Shown here: piece by piece, positions 11,506 through 22,221 of the stretch
Position numbering within the stretch: position 1 is the first letter of the stretch
Layout of the letters: each line of letters opens with the position of its first letter
Source: Bimuria novae-zelandiae CBS 107.79
Taxonomy: Eukaryota > Ascomycota > Dothideomycetes > Pleosporales > Didymosphaeriaceae
Assembly (NCBI GenBank): GCA_010015655.1
Contig: ML976661.1
Span: 1,110,075 to 1,174,074 of the forward strand
Length of the DNA: 64,000 bases
Reading direction: 5' to 3'
Notes under the pieces: generated by a model
Told to the model about the DNA's origin: nothing
Databases searched by the model: none
The model's input: the letters and a program-made list of their open reading frames with translations, nothing else
Position numbers and translations under genes: made by a program

Positions 11506-12389
11506 TAAAGCCTATAAAAGATTATAGAGCCTAATAGTAATAATAGCTATTATAGCTAACTTTTTTTTATATTTAACTATAAAGATTTAAAGTTAAAATT
11601 AAGCTCTAGAAGTTAAGTTCCCGCATGCGATTTCCTGCCGTTTCTAGCCTATACAATCGCCACATGAAGTTAATAGGGTCGTCTTATTGGCCGGAAATCC
11701 CTGTCGGCATCGGACCCACGCATTTCCACCTGATTGGGCGACCAAAATGGTGTGAGACGCACGAGTACTTCACCCGACATGCTTCTCTTCGACGGGCCAC
11801 TATCCATCATCCACATTAGCGCCTTGTAAGCTACAAATCGCGGCACTCAAAGAGTCTTCCCCGGCCGCCTTTGCGCAACATGAACCTTCTCGCCTGCCAT
11901 CCCAGCGCTAAACGCACATGTTCTGTACCCTCGCCCAAGGGAAGACGACGAAAACTGCATATCTAGAGGACCCACCATTGGCATGACCGAATGTATGCGC
12001 AGACCGCATTGGCCGAGCTCGCTGGAGACAACCACCCATTTGTGTCGGTGAAGCCCGGGAACACTGCGCGGCACACCGAACATACGAATTCATGATCGAC
12101 TCCAAAAGTTATGATCACCGCTCGCTATTCCTCACCGCCTGCTATTGCTAAATCATCTAGTAAGCCATACGGGCTAAGTGCCCCTGCGATCCTAACGCGA
12201 AAATATCCTCGCCATCTCAACTTGGTCCAGATGCGTTTATAAGCTAGCTCACCCGCATCCCCGCCGTGCTTGCGTCGTTCTTCACCTCCGCGTCGCTTCA
12301 GACTTCCGCTTGCGTCCACCTTCATCGTCACGGTTTAGGACCCACCTACAAACAGACCCTCTCAACAAGGTTCACCCGGGACACTATAA
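11506..12389. other. GC-balanced intergenic DNA at an isochore edge
   Basis: The first 100 bp are AT-rich, then composition becomes normal at about 11600. Open frames of 60-80 codons occur on both strands but overlap each other and show no recognisable protein. Contains the inverted copy of the 36-bp repeat. Confidence 0.4.
11732..11767. repeat. Inverted copy of the 36-bp dispersed repeat
   Basis: Reverse-complement match to 6143-6178. The sequence around it (GGCATCGGACC, about 20 bp upstream) is also shared with the neighbourhood of the first copy (CAGCATCGGACT), but there in direct orientation, so the two loci are rearranged relative to each other. Confidence 0.6.
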
Positions 12390-12839
12390 GGAAACAAGCA
12401 TTGCGGTTGTACATATACACATGTGGCAACGGGCATCGGAGCGATTGGCCGGCGACCCACGGAAACAATGCGGCACAGTTCAGAAAATTCGGCACACATT
12501 ACTGCTGTGTTCTGGACCATGATGCAGTCTCTGTGATTTCATCACCGTTACGACTTTCTAGATCTGGACGAACGCGTGCGGGACCTTTCGACGCAATTGC
12601 CGCGCACACTTCACCCGTCTGTGCTCCGATTTACGGCCAACACAGTTCCCGGTGTCACCTATCGACTTCCCATTGCGACCTCACTCCAACAGCAGCTAGG
12701 TTAGCCTTAGACTATGTCGCCTGAGCAGGGCAAAGCTCGCGCCATCCTCGTAATGCGGAACAGCGTTCGGATCTCGAGACCCCACGTCAAAATATCCAAA
12801 GCCTCGAAATCTTTACACACAGAGGGGCGGCATGTATAA
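12390..12839 (+). pseudogene. Unidentified gene relic with three nonsense codons
   Basis: One frame (codons starting at positions divisible by 3) reads as plausible protein for about 150 codons and is broken only by TGA at 12534 and TAG at 12702 and 12708. Typical stretches are ITAVFWTMMQSL before the first stop, RYDFLDLDERVRDLSTQL after it and GKARAILVMRNSVRISRP after the last. CGA-to-TGA and CAG-to-TAG would explain the first two; the third is uncertain. I do not recognise the family. The overlapping 152-codon open frame in another phase (12266-12724) has no protein-like features and is probably a shadow. Confidence 0.4.
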
Positions 12840-13133
12840 CAACGATATACAACGTTCACGCAGTGGTAAAAGAGGCATCATGGGCCTTGGCGTTATTTTG
12901 GTCGCCAAGCCAAAATAGATGAAAGCCGTTCTATTGTTGGTGGAGAATACGCAACGGGTCACTGTACACACTCCAACACCATAATCAACGTCCGGATAGC
13001 AATTGTCCACAAGACGTTTCATAATAGTATCCCATCTATAAGATCGCCATCCTACGTAATTACCATCGCTATGAATAATATTGATTTTCATTTGAATTAT
13101 CACTGTTCACTTCAAATCGCGAACTCACTCAAG

Positions 13134-13888
13134 ATGCTCACCAAACTCCTCGCCCTTCCCACACTCCTAGCTCTCGTGTCCGCCCACGCCATTCTCAAAA
13201 CTCCCCTCCCTCGTACCGTCTGTCAACCCCTTCTTCATCTTTCACTCCCATCCTAACACTCTCCAGTCTGGCACTGCGCAAGCTTCCCTCTGCGGCGCCG
13301 CCTTCGCCGAAAAACTCAATAGTGACCCCGCCGGTCCCATCGAAAATGCCATGGCCAAAGCAGACGCGAGTTACAAGTGCAACGCTTACTTGTGCCGCGG
13401 GTACCAGTACGAGGACAATGTGAAGAGGGTGCAGAAGTACAGCGCTGGACAAATTGTACCGTTTTATGTGGATCTGGTGGCGGCGCATAGGCCTGGTTGG
13501 GCGGTGAGTCTCGCCGTTTTATGAGAGTAGGAGTGGAGGGAGATGTTACGTATGTATGGGTCGGGCTGACGAAATGAGTAGAATGTGTCGGTTGTGGATT
13601 TGAAGACGAACAAAGCTATTGGTTTGCCGTTGAAGAGCTGGAGTGTTTGGCCGGATAGTGTTAGTGGTGGTGGCGATGACGGTAGGTTTTCGCTCCTTCT
13701 GCAAGATGCGATCCTGCGAGAGTAGGGTAGGTGTGCTGATGGAATATGTAGTCGACTTTAACATTACAATCCCGAGCACGCTAGGTTCGGCGTGCGATGT
13801 TGGTGGGAAGTGTGCGTTGCAGTGGTACTGGTGGTCGAATAGTAACTCGCAGACGTATGAGAGCTGTGTGGACTTTTATGTTAAGTAG
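13134..13888 (+). CDS. Secreted LPMO-like (chitin-binding type-4-like) protein
   Basis: Four exons: 13134-13217, 13267-13503, 13582-13681, 13752-13888, giving 185 residues. All introns are GT-AG (GTCTGT, GTGAGT and GTAGGT donors) and keep phase. A signal peptide of about 17 residues ends VSA, so the mature protein starts with His18 (HAILKTPLP). A second His is at 102 in VDLVAAHRPGWANVSVVD. Paired with an N-terminal His this resembles the copper His-brace of lytic polysaccharide monooxygenases. The C-terminus (QWYWWSNSNSQTYESCVDF) is typical of small fungal proteins annotated as chitin-binding type-4 or LPMO-like. Several Cys suggest disulphides. Likely extracellular, acting on chitin or another wall polymer. 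Copper binding and oxidase activity are inferred; members of related families can be non-catalytic. The start is fixed by the signal peptide. Confidence 0.8.
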
Positions 13889-14136
13889 GACGGTTCGATT
13901 TGGAGTTTTTGAATATTTGGCGGACATCATGCGTTGAGACATAGTCACTCTGAGTATTCGATACTGCTGCACTGCTTGTAGTTTGACTTGTGCAGGGTTA
14001 TGTCGTCACAACTCTCCAAGAGCAAACGGAAGGAGCGCCTGGCACTTGATTCTATTGAGATTGCATACGGAAGATGCGATTGAGTAAGCGCATTCATGAA
14101 ATGGTACTTTACAAAACAAGCAGAGACAACGAAGTG

Positions 14137-16133
14137 TCATTGAGATCTAAACTCCTCCACGATTTGTCCTAGTTCAAGCGGATCGAGCTCAGGTAGAAGC
14201 GTCCACACAGGATCTTTGTCGGCTATAACGATTGGTCCAAACCGACGATTTCATTCCAAAAGTTAATTCTCAGAGAAATCATTTTTCTCTTTGGTCGGTG
14301 CCAGGACCAAAGACTTTGCGGGATCTGGACGGTCAAGCACCTGTTTCCGGATCTACACATAATGGATCCTCTTTTCCAGATCGCCGAGTAGTTTCATCAG
14401 TCGTGCGAATCCCGCGAGGGAGAATCTCACGCGACAACCATCGTGTTCGTCCCGTGAGCAACATGCTTCTTCATCTCGAGAAAATGGCTTTGGATTGCCG
14501 GCAGTGGAATCTTGCCAGGACACCGTGTGTACTAAACTGGGTAAGGCTCCATCTGCTGGCAATGAAGCGTTTCTGAAGCGAAGAAAGCCACCCTCAAAAG
14601 TGCGGGTATGGAATGACGAAGCGTGAAACACATGGAAACGATTGCGATAATGGCACGTCAGTGGCAATCAAACATCTTGGTTTGCTGACGGACCGAAAGG
14701 GACATTGTTACACTTGTAGTCATCTTCGACCATTGCTCGACAGTCTTGCATTGGAGATGAATCCCTGCTGGTTATAAAGTCTGTGGAACATTGTAGGTAG
14801 ACGTCTAGGAAGGCCTTGACGTGGCTTGGATCCTTCGAGCGCACGAGGCGGTCAAAGTCTGAGTCGAGAGTGTCGAAACTATAGCCGCATGGCAGGGACA
14901 GAAGCCCTCTCCATTCGCGTGGAGGAATTTGAAAGCCAAATCTTCCACCGGAATCTTGTAGTCAACATCTATCTCAAAACCGTTGTTTGACACAAACAGC
15001 AGCGAATATATCTTGTCGCGAGGCTCAGTGCATTGTTTTTTCCGGCATTGCCACAGGCGCTCCAGAGACGAAACATCGCATTTATATGGTTTTCTCGAAT
15101 TTTTCAGATTCGAATTTACGTCTTTGGGCGAGGATCCGAACGCTGGTTCCCAAGCATGCAAAGTGGAGTCCACGGCGCTTAATAGCAGGTTCCTTGGGCT
15201 ATTTTCACGATACGGTATGCTCTTGTACGAGTAACGCGTAGCGTAAATTATATCCTCCCTCATCAAAGCAAGGTCAGAAGCCATGAGCACTGACTTCCGC
15301 GCAAGTAGGTTCTCCTAGGTGGTCCAGGCACGACTCCAGTAGGGGTGGTTGTCGAATTCGCTCTTAATGTCCTTATCAGACCCCCGGAATAGACTTGCAA
15401 GGTATGCTCCAGGATGGGGAAGAAACGAAGGCATATTATATAAGAAGTCATGTATTGTGCAACATCCCCACCAACTTCGGAATAACTTCTTAAGGCCTGG
15501 GCTGATTCCTATCCACGCGATGACGATTGTTGCCTTGGAATAGATGTTGTAACGGTTAAGAATATTCTACTCAGCAGGAGCAGAAGGTTAGCCTTTTGCT
15601 CCCCACAGTTACGAGTCCGGAATCGCTGAATCCTGCGCAAGCACCCAAGCGGCGGATCAACACTTGTGTGGGGTACTACAAGCGAGCCTGTGCACACCAC
15701 AGAAATAGCTAAAAGTACGGAGCCAGGAAAGCTAGAGCGCAGAAGACGCTAGAGCTAGAGCCAGTTGCATAAGGGCTACAGATAATAACTAAGGAAGATT
15801 GGAGCAGAATATATAGGGCATGTTGTACTACGGACGACATGTATACAAACCTTGAAAAGCTTACAGCTCTCCGTCATCACTACAAGTTTTCGCGTACTTG
15901 AAAGGGGTGTCCGTTGATGTGTATATCTCGAAAAGGCTCTGGCGGTCCCCAAACGTACGACAGGCATGCGTACTCCTCATCAATTGTTGCTCGTCGTAGA
16001 GTGCATTCGATAGGTTCGTTCTTTTTTGCCGTGGATGTATCTGTAGTAAGCGAATAAACTTTTGATCGACGTCAAGAGGCGTGTACGTGAAATCAGCTCC
16101 GGTTACGGGTTCGTGGCACTGGGGCTTTTCCAT
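14137..16133 (-). pseudogene. Decayed HET-domain (heterokaryon incompatibility) gene
   Basis: Minus-strand pieces together resemble a HET protein. The start (16133 down to about 15863) has FTYTPLDVDQKFIRLLQIHP and then GDRQSLFEIY, like the HET N-terminus. Near 15510-15550 is RYNIYSKATIVIAWIG (family pattern: IYS-A--V-AWLG). Near 15300-15355 is HPYWSRAWTT-stop-ENLL, where the family has WT-QE. At 14985-15030 is EPRDKIYSLLFVSN (family: PRDKIYALLG). The end (14137-14230) reads VWTLLPELDPLELGQIVEEF. Stops include TAG 15315-15317, TAG 14353-14355, TAA 14263-14265 and TGA 14251-14253, all explicable as C-to-T in CAG, CAA or CGA; others lie at 15555-15865. The frame changes once between 14667 and 14805. 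HET proteins trigger cell death on non-self fusion; this copy cannot be functional. Confidence 0.8.
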
Positions 16134-16537
16134 TCTGCTGGGTAATTACATGTAATAGCTAACAAAGTAGCCTCGACTTAGACAGTGGTGGTTCCCGTAG
16201 ATCCAGCGAAGGGTTTAGAAGTTATATGTGTCTCTCAAAGTGAAGTTCTTGGGCTGTGCAGCTTGTGCAGGCTGTGCGGGCCGAAAGAATACGGTAGCCC
16301 GAAATTTGGGGGGCCAAAACTCTGTACGTTGATTGATCTACGATCTCGACGATGGTCGTCGATCATGAAAATGATTCAGAGCTCTGCAACAAGAGAAGAC
16401 ATTTGATAGACTGTAAAAGTTGGAGAGTACTTTCTTGAACGCAGTCAAGGGAAATGCGTGCTAAATCCAACGTAAAATTGGTTATCTCCATGATGGTACA
16501 TGACAGTCCACCGACAAGCCCCGCGGCATCATCGATT
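16134..16537. other. Intergenic region, nothing supported
   Basis: 404 bp between the HET relic start and the 3' end of the beta-propeller gene. Overlapping open frames on both strands are the antisense of the neighbouring gene or random. Confidence 0.5.
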
Positions 16538-17492
16538 CTACGCCGGCACCTTAAACGAAGAAATCGCACCATCGCTTCCAGCAACAAACAGTGTGCTCTT
16601 GTCAGCCCCAATCGTCACGGCCGTACCACTCCTGACGGAAGCCACAGTACTCACCTTCCCATCAGCGGTCACCCTCTTGATCCCACTCGAAGCTGCAACA
16701 TAAGCCACGCCTTCTGGACTGACGTACATATCGTCCGCCATCTGATCGCCCCAGATCTGAGTCGCAGCACCAGTCTTCTTGCCATCGGTATCCACAGGCA
16801 TCTTGTAGAACTTGTTGGCGAAGATGTTGGTGTAGTAGATGTTGCCGTTTGCGTAGCGGATGCCGTCGATACCCATGCTGCTTGGCGCGTTAGCACGTGG
16901 TTGCGAAAAGGGTAAAAATAGCAAGAACTCACGGCATTCCACTCGACGGCTTCATGGTGCTATCCTCAATTGCAACACTATACGCCCCAGTGTTGACATT
17001 CACCTTGAACACCGCGCCCTTGGTAGCATCCCCTACCAGCACCGTATCATTGTTGAAAGCCGTCAAACCATTCCACATGCCACTCTCCGGGACCTTCTTT
17101 ACGAGCGTCGTGGTCGGTGACGCGCCACCAGCACTGAAGTCGACCTTCCATACGCCCCAGCTTCCAGGAGTGTTGCTGTTGCTGTACTTGCCTGCTACGA
17201 TAGCAAACACATCAGGCGCGACTTCGGCGATAGCGGCGGAACAGGTGGTGTCGGTAAAGGTGGCGACTTTGGTCGCTTTCTTCGTAGGCGAGTCAACCAG
17301 CCAGACTTCGCCCTTGTCGAAGAAGGTTACGAGAATTTGGCCATTAGAGCGCACGACTATGCCTTCGGCTTTGACAGGTGAGCCGGTGAACTTGTAGACT
17401 TGGGTCACCGTCGACTGGCGTTTTAAAAGCGGGCTAGCGTAGACAAGGGCAGTGAATGAGAGGAAGGAAGCGAGGGTAGTAGTGAAGCGCAT
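16538..17492 (-). CDS. Secreted six-bladed beta-propeller protein (SMP-30/NHL-like)
   Basis: Two exons, 17492-16933 and 16877-16538, joined by a 55-bp GT-AG intron (donor GTGAGT, acceptor AGCAG), give 299 residues. The junction reads SSGMPMGIDGIRYANG. Residues 1-18 are a signal peptide (MRFTTTLASFLSFTALVYA); KR follows, a possible Kex2 site. The body has propeller-like repeats (VKAEGIVVRSNGQILVTFF, DVFAIVAGKYS, GLTAFNNDTVLVGDATKG, MADDMYVSPEGVAYVA). It belongs to the fungal SMP-30/gluconolactonase/LRE-like superfamily and is a diverged paralogue of the genes at 34936 and 37210, sharing the DVFA--AGNYS motif. Substrate unknown; lactonase or sugar-binding roles are only analogy. The start was chosen because the ATG at 17528 would put 12 polar residues before the signal peptide. 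Confidence 0.82.
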
Positions 17493-17542
17493 CTTTTTGG
17501 CTTGAGAACAGAGAGTTAATGGATTCAAGATCGAGTGTAGCT

Positions 17543-17552
17543 AAATATATAT
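17543..17552 (-). promoter_or_regulatory. TATA-like element
   Basis: ATATATATTT on the minus strand, about 50 bp upstream of the ATG at 17492. Spacing is plausible for a fungal core promoter. No other motif was resolved. Confidence 0.3.
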
Positions 17553-18521
17553 GTTGTTGCGAACCTCACGATAAATAAAGGACGCGACATAAGCAAACAT
17601 AAAGAGGTAGAAGGAACGTCCCTGAGCCAGGTGGCCGCAACCCTACATGAAATCATCAGCTAGTCCAATGGGTTTCCGTGCCAATGCAAATTGACAGTTC
17701 TTGAGATTGTAGACCCGCTAGACCAGGGGGTCTTTGGGATCGCATATGGCTGTGTGATGAGGTTGTCGTCTGGTCTTTAGCCTTCGATATTAATGAGCGC
17801 TGGGGATAGCCCCGCAAGCCCAATTGCCGAAACCTGTCCAATGTCACGCACCTTTCAAAATGCGCTTTGTGCACGCTCTCAAATGACAACGAAATGGTTC
17901 ATGGTGGCAATGAAGATAGAGTTTTGAATGCTCCACGGTCAGACGCGCGCAATATAAGGTTGGACACCACGCACAGGACGATTTGGTGGGTCTCGGGCAG
18001 TGAGCCGTTTCAAAGACTGACATATAGGTTAATGGTAGTGGTGATTGTACAGGTATTGAACCACCATTTGAGGTGGAATTGATGCTTGCGCGTGATCGAG
18101 AGATGGGGAATGGACTGGACCTCTTCCTGGCGACGTGCAACTCGTATTAGTCATTACTTAGTCACCATTGCGGACGAGTCCACCGAAAATTTGGCATCCA
18201 ATTCCATCTCCTTGACGATGCTTTCCATCAAATCCAGTCCTGCGCTTGGATATATCGGTGGGTATGGATGAATTCGCATCGATCTGAAGGATGTCGCCCA
18301 CTTGGTTGCCGAACCACAACCATCCATTACTGAACCATCCGCCATGCTTCCAATCTATTCCCATTCCTGTCGAATCAAGAACGCGATGTCAATAGTTTAT
18401 TTTTTTGCTTAGAATAACGAATGACAGTCTTGTCGATCAAACCCCTACACGGCGATGCGCCATTCTCATCGGTTCCATTGGCTCTGACTTATCCTCCAGG
18501 GTCGCTGCTTCACGGCACGAT
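17553..18521. other. Intergenic region, no supported gene
   Basis: GC-balanced. Open frames of 60-98 codons overlap on opposite strands (17656-18364) but show no domain, signal peptide or splice structure. This is the upstream region of the beta-propeller gene and runs to the isochore edge. Confidence 0.4.
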
Positions 18522-18590
18522 GGCGTAACGTGTCCGTGCGCGTAACACCCGTACTCGCGTAACGCCCGGATTCGCGTAATGTACGCACAC
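18522..18590. repeat. GCGTAA tandem repeat at the compartment boundary
   Basis: Four imperfect units of about 17 bp, each starting GCGTAAC or GCGTAAT (with CCCG or GTCCG following). They end where the sequence turns abruptly AT-rich (from about 18592). Could be a repeat within a transposon end or a preferred insertion site. Confidence 0.55.
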
Positions 18591-19942
18591 GTAAATTTAG
18601 CTACTTAATAAATTATAGCTACTAATATTATTAAATGTTAGTAAAGCTACTAACTCCTTAGTAGGTTTAATACTATTATTAAGTATTAAATCTTTATTAT
18701 ACTTATTACGTTTGTCGTGCTTATTACGCTTACTAATTATAATAGCATTAAATACTATATATTATATAGTATAGGTAGATAGGTTTAAGGAAGGCTTACT
18801 ATTATTAATAATAATTAAGCTTAGAGCTTAACTAAGTTACCTTTTAGTCTTATATAGCTTTTTTTACTTTTACTTTTAAGCTTAAATCTTTAGTAAAGGC
18901 TATTACTACTTTCTTATTAAATCCTTAAGGTCTATAAGGCGTATCTAGGTTTATTACCTAGTATCTTAACTATAAGTGTCTTTTACTATAAAGGCATACA
19001 CTACTTTATATAGGTTTAGTATCTTATAGTATTATAGGCTTTACTATCTCTAGCTCTATCACATGTGTGCTAAAACCTGTACTAATTAGGCGCGTGCGCT
19101 TTAGGTATGCTAAAATTTAGTAATATAGCCCTCTACTAATAAGACTATTTTATAAAGCCTTTCCTTTTAGATTAAGTTTCGTAGACCTACTATTCTGTAT
19201 TTAGGGTTAATTATTTTATTTTTTATTATTAAATCGCGACGTCCTGTTACGTCTAATAGTATAAGATATTTCTTAAAAGTTATAAGTTATTAGTATAGCG
19301 TATTCTTATTTTTAATTAAGTATATATACTACGCTACTATTATCTTACTAATTTTAAAATTAAAGTCTACTAGTGCTTTTAGCTAATACTTATACTCTAG
19401 ATCCTTTTTCTCCTATTACTTATATGCCTAGTAATAGTCTATTTACTATTTAGTGTTTAGGCTAGCGTACGTTGTAGCTTATTAGTTATAGTTACTAAGC
19501 TAAGGTTTAATTAGCTTCCTTAGCTAGGTAGCCAGTCTGTTATAATATCTAGGTTAATATACTTCTAGAGTTAATTCTTTTACGCTGTATCTTTACGGAT
19601 AAATAGCTACTTATGCTAATCCCCTAATTAACTAAGTATAACTATTACTTAAGTAACTACTAGGTCCTTAGTAGTTATCGTGCTCGCTGGGTTTCTCTAC
19701 TCTATATATAAGTAGGCAGGTAATTCAGGTAAGTAAGACCGTATTATAATCTAGGCTTATAACTATAGTAGTTTTTAGGTGCAAAGCGAAAGTCGAGGTT
19801 ATACTTATTGTATTAAGTTGTACAGACTGCGCTACTTGTACATAATGAGTATACATGAGATGTGTCGGAGAGCTCTCTGTCTGCCACATTAGATAAGACA
19901 TGTAGCGTAACAGGATTATCACAAGCCCTTGTACAAACCGCT

Positions 19943-20126
19943 ATAAAATAAATATACAGTATTAACGTTTTCTTAATATTATATAACTTATATATATATA
20001 AACCTCGTAATATGTTTGCATAAGTATAGCCCTTATATTTAAAAAGTTATAGAGAGTTTAGGTTTTGAAATTTTAGGGTTCTGCTTAGTCAGACCCAACT
20101 GTGGCCCTTGCGACCCAATCCATTTA
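19943..20126. repeat. Half copy of the 440-bp MITE (right arm)
   Basis: Matches the right arm of 11067-11505 from the TATAACTTATATATATATA tract through AGTTATAGAGAGTTTA to GACCCAACTGTGGCCCTTGC and CCATTTA. The expected left arm is absent upstream, so it is truncated. Confidence 0.7.
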
Positions 20127-21650
20127 CCAGCCTAAGTAAGCATAGCAGCATAGGTAGAAAAAGTTAAGTTAATTTATTATAGGTCTCCTCTTATAATAAT
20201 ATAAGCTTTACACTTCGTATAAAACCAACTTTATTATACTTATAAGTAAAAACCTACTTTAGTAGGAGCGAGCGCTTTTTTAAATAGATTATTTAGAACC
20301 TTTTCTTAGTTTCCTATTTTTAATAGTATAAAGATCTCTCTAAGCGTAGCCTCCTTGAAGAGCTGCCTATACTTAACCTTATATTTATAAGTTAAGGGAT
20401 AAGTAGCTAAAGCCTTAACTAAGTTATAAAGTAACTTAAAGATAGACTTAGTAGGCTTCTAACTAATAAAAAGGTCGAAGCCCTAAGTAGCTTTATTTTA
20501 GTGTAGCTATAGCTAGCGCGTAGCCCTAAGATAGCTTAATTATAAATAGTTACTACTTAAATAATAAAAATACTTTTATTATTAAGTAAAGTAACTACCA
20601 AATACTAATAAAAGTAAAATATACTTTTTTAGGTACGATAAAGGTAACTCCTTCTATTAAATGTATTATTAATTAAAAACTAATAATATTTTTGCCAGTA
20701 GCATTATTGACAGCATCTAGGAGCGGGCGGCCCCTCGGAGATCTCTCGGATCCCCCACGGGCCACCCCCGGGGCCCTAGCGGCTCAGTCATGGGGTGTAC
20801 TCTATATATTCTACGATAGACCCTTTGACATCCCGTAAGGATTTGTCTAATATACACACCTACCCTAATCCGAATTTCCTGCCACAAAGTGCCTCACAAT
20901 TTTTAAATACCTAAAACTATAGCGCTTTCCTAAAAGAAGTTAGATAACTTTAATAGTGACTAAAGCTAGCTAAAAGTATAATAGCCCCTTTTATAGCTAT
21001 TGTCGCCCTATTACAAGACTAGGTATAATCTGTATAAGAACAGGCTAGCAGGATACTAAGGATACTCTAAAAGGGTTTCTTATAACCTAAGCTAGGGTTA
21101 AAGAGTTATCCACTATACGCTACGGCGGTGGAATAGTAGTGTCGTAATATAGATATAATCTTTAATATAGTCTAAATCTTTAATAACTTAATTACGAGAA
21201 CGTAACAGATCCTTAGTACTATTTAACATATATTTTGTTATAATTTTATTAATAAGAGAGTTAAAGATAGTATAATCGTAATATAATTAGACCTATAGTA
21301 GGAAGTCGCCATACTAGTCTAAGACTTTATCCTAATTAAGTTTAATAATTGCGTAAAGAATTTTAATTTAAGTTAGTAAAATGCTAACTTAATTAACTCC
21401 TTTTTACTAAGCCTAAGCAATAAGAAATTTTTTTAGAATAAAGTTTCTTCTTTTACGTAAATAGTTCTACTAATAAGGCTCTAAAAATTGCGTTTATATA
21501 AGTAAAAGCCCTAAAATTATTATAATAAAAGGTCTAACGCCTTATAAGATTAAAAAATAAGTATGACTAGGTTACGTTTAAATAATACCTTAAGTTTATA
21601 AAAAAAAAAGAGGATTAAAGATAGATAAACCTGCGCGCTTTAGAGGTTTC

Positions 21651-21654
<4 letters not shown>

Positions 21655-21681
<27 letters not shown>
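21655..21681. repeat. 27-nt A-run, possible retroposon tail
   Basis: An uninterrupted A27 preceded by TTTCATTT. It could be the poly(A) tail of a LINE-type insertion whose body lies upstream, but no reverse transcriptase motif survives. It ends 50 bp before the pogo-like element. Confidence 0.35.
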
Positions 21682-21686
<5 letters not shown>

Positions 21687-22221
21687 CTTTATAGTCTTAA
21701 ACTAAACTATAATTTTAGTAAAAGAAGTCGAACGTGTTTTACAAGCGAGTGCGCACCCCACCAACTTCATACACCTCTATATATAAATATCTTAATCACG
21801 TTAAGAGATAATATACAGATATTAATAAGATAGATTAAGTAATATTTAAAGTATCTTTTTTACACGTGCGTGAGTTGTGCCTAGTCTCTCTACACCGCTT
21901 GTAGCGCGCCAGAGCCTGGCGGCTACGGCCTAATTACTCCCTATCTTAACGCTATTTACGCTCTATCTACTATTTAGCCTCCTTTTAAGCAAGTATATCC
22001 TCTCTCTTTTTCTTTATTAAAGTCTTTTACTTTTATATCTACTTCTTCTTGCGTTACTTACGCTTTATTACTATCTTATTAGCTTTTTTAAAACTAGTAA
22101 TCTAATCGCGCATTATCTTAGCTAAAAGTTTGATTACTTTTACCCCCTTTTTAAGCTAGCTAATTACCTTAATAATTAAAACTAATAATAAGCTTTTATA
22201 CCGTCGCACGCGATTATGTAT

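Larger units (their letters stand above)
18591..21731. other. AT-rich RIP-degraded block
   Basis: Gene-free DNA, TpA-rich, with stops in all frames. Contains a half-MITE at 19943 and a GC-rich patch at about 20700-20890 (for example GCGGGCGGCCCCTCGGAG) that looks like a less mutated LTR or repeat piece. I could not assign the rest; it ends in a 27-nt A-run. Confidence 0.6.

Noticed and set aside
12266..12724. 152-codon open frame rich in His, Cys and Ser
   Set aside because: The alternative frame with three stops reads far more like protein, so this is taken as a shadow.
14232..14576. 114-codon plus-strand open frame
   Set aside because: Antisense of the C-terminal part of the HET relic.
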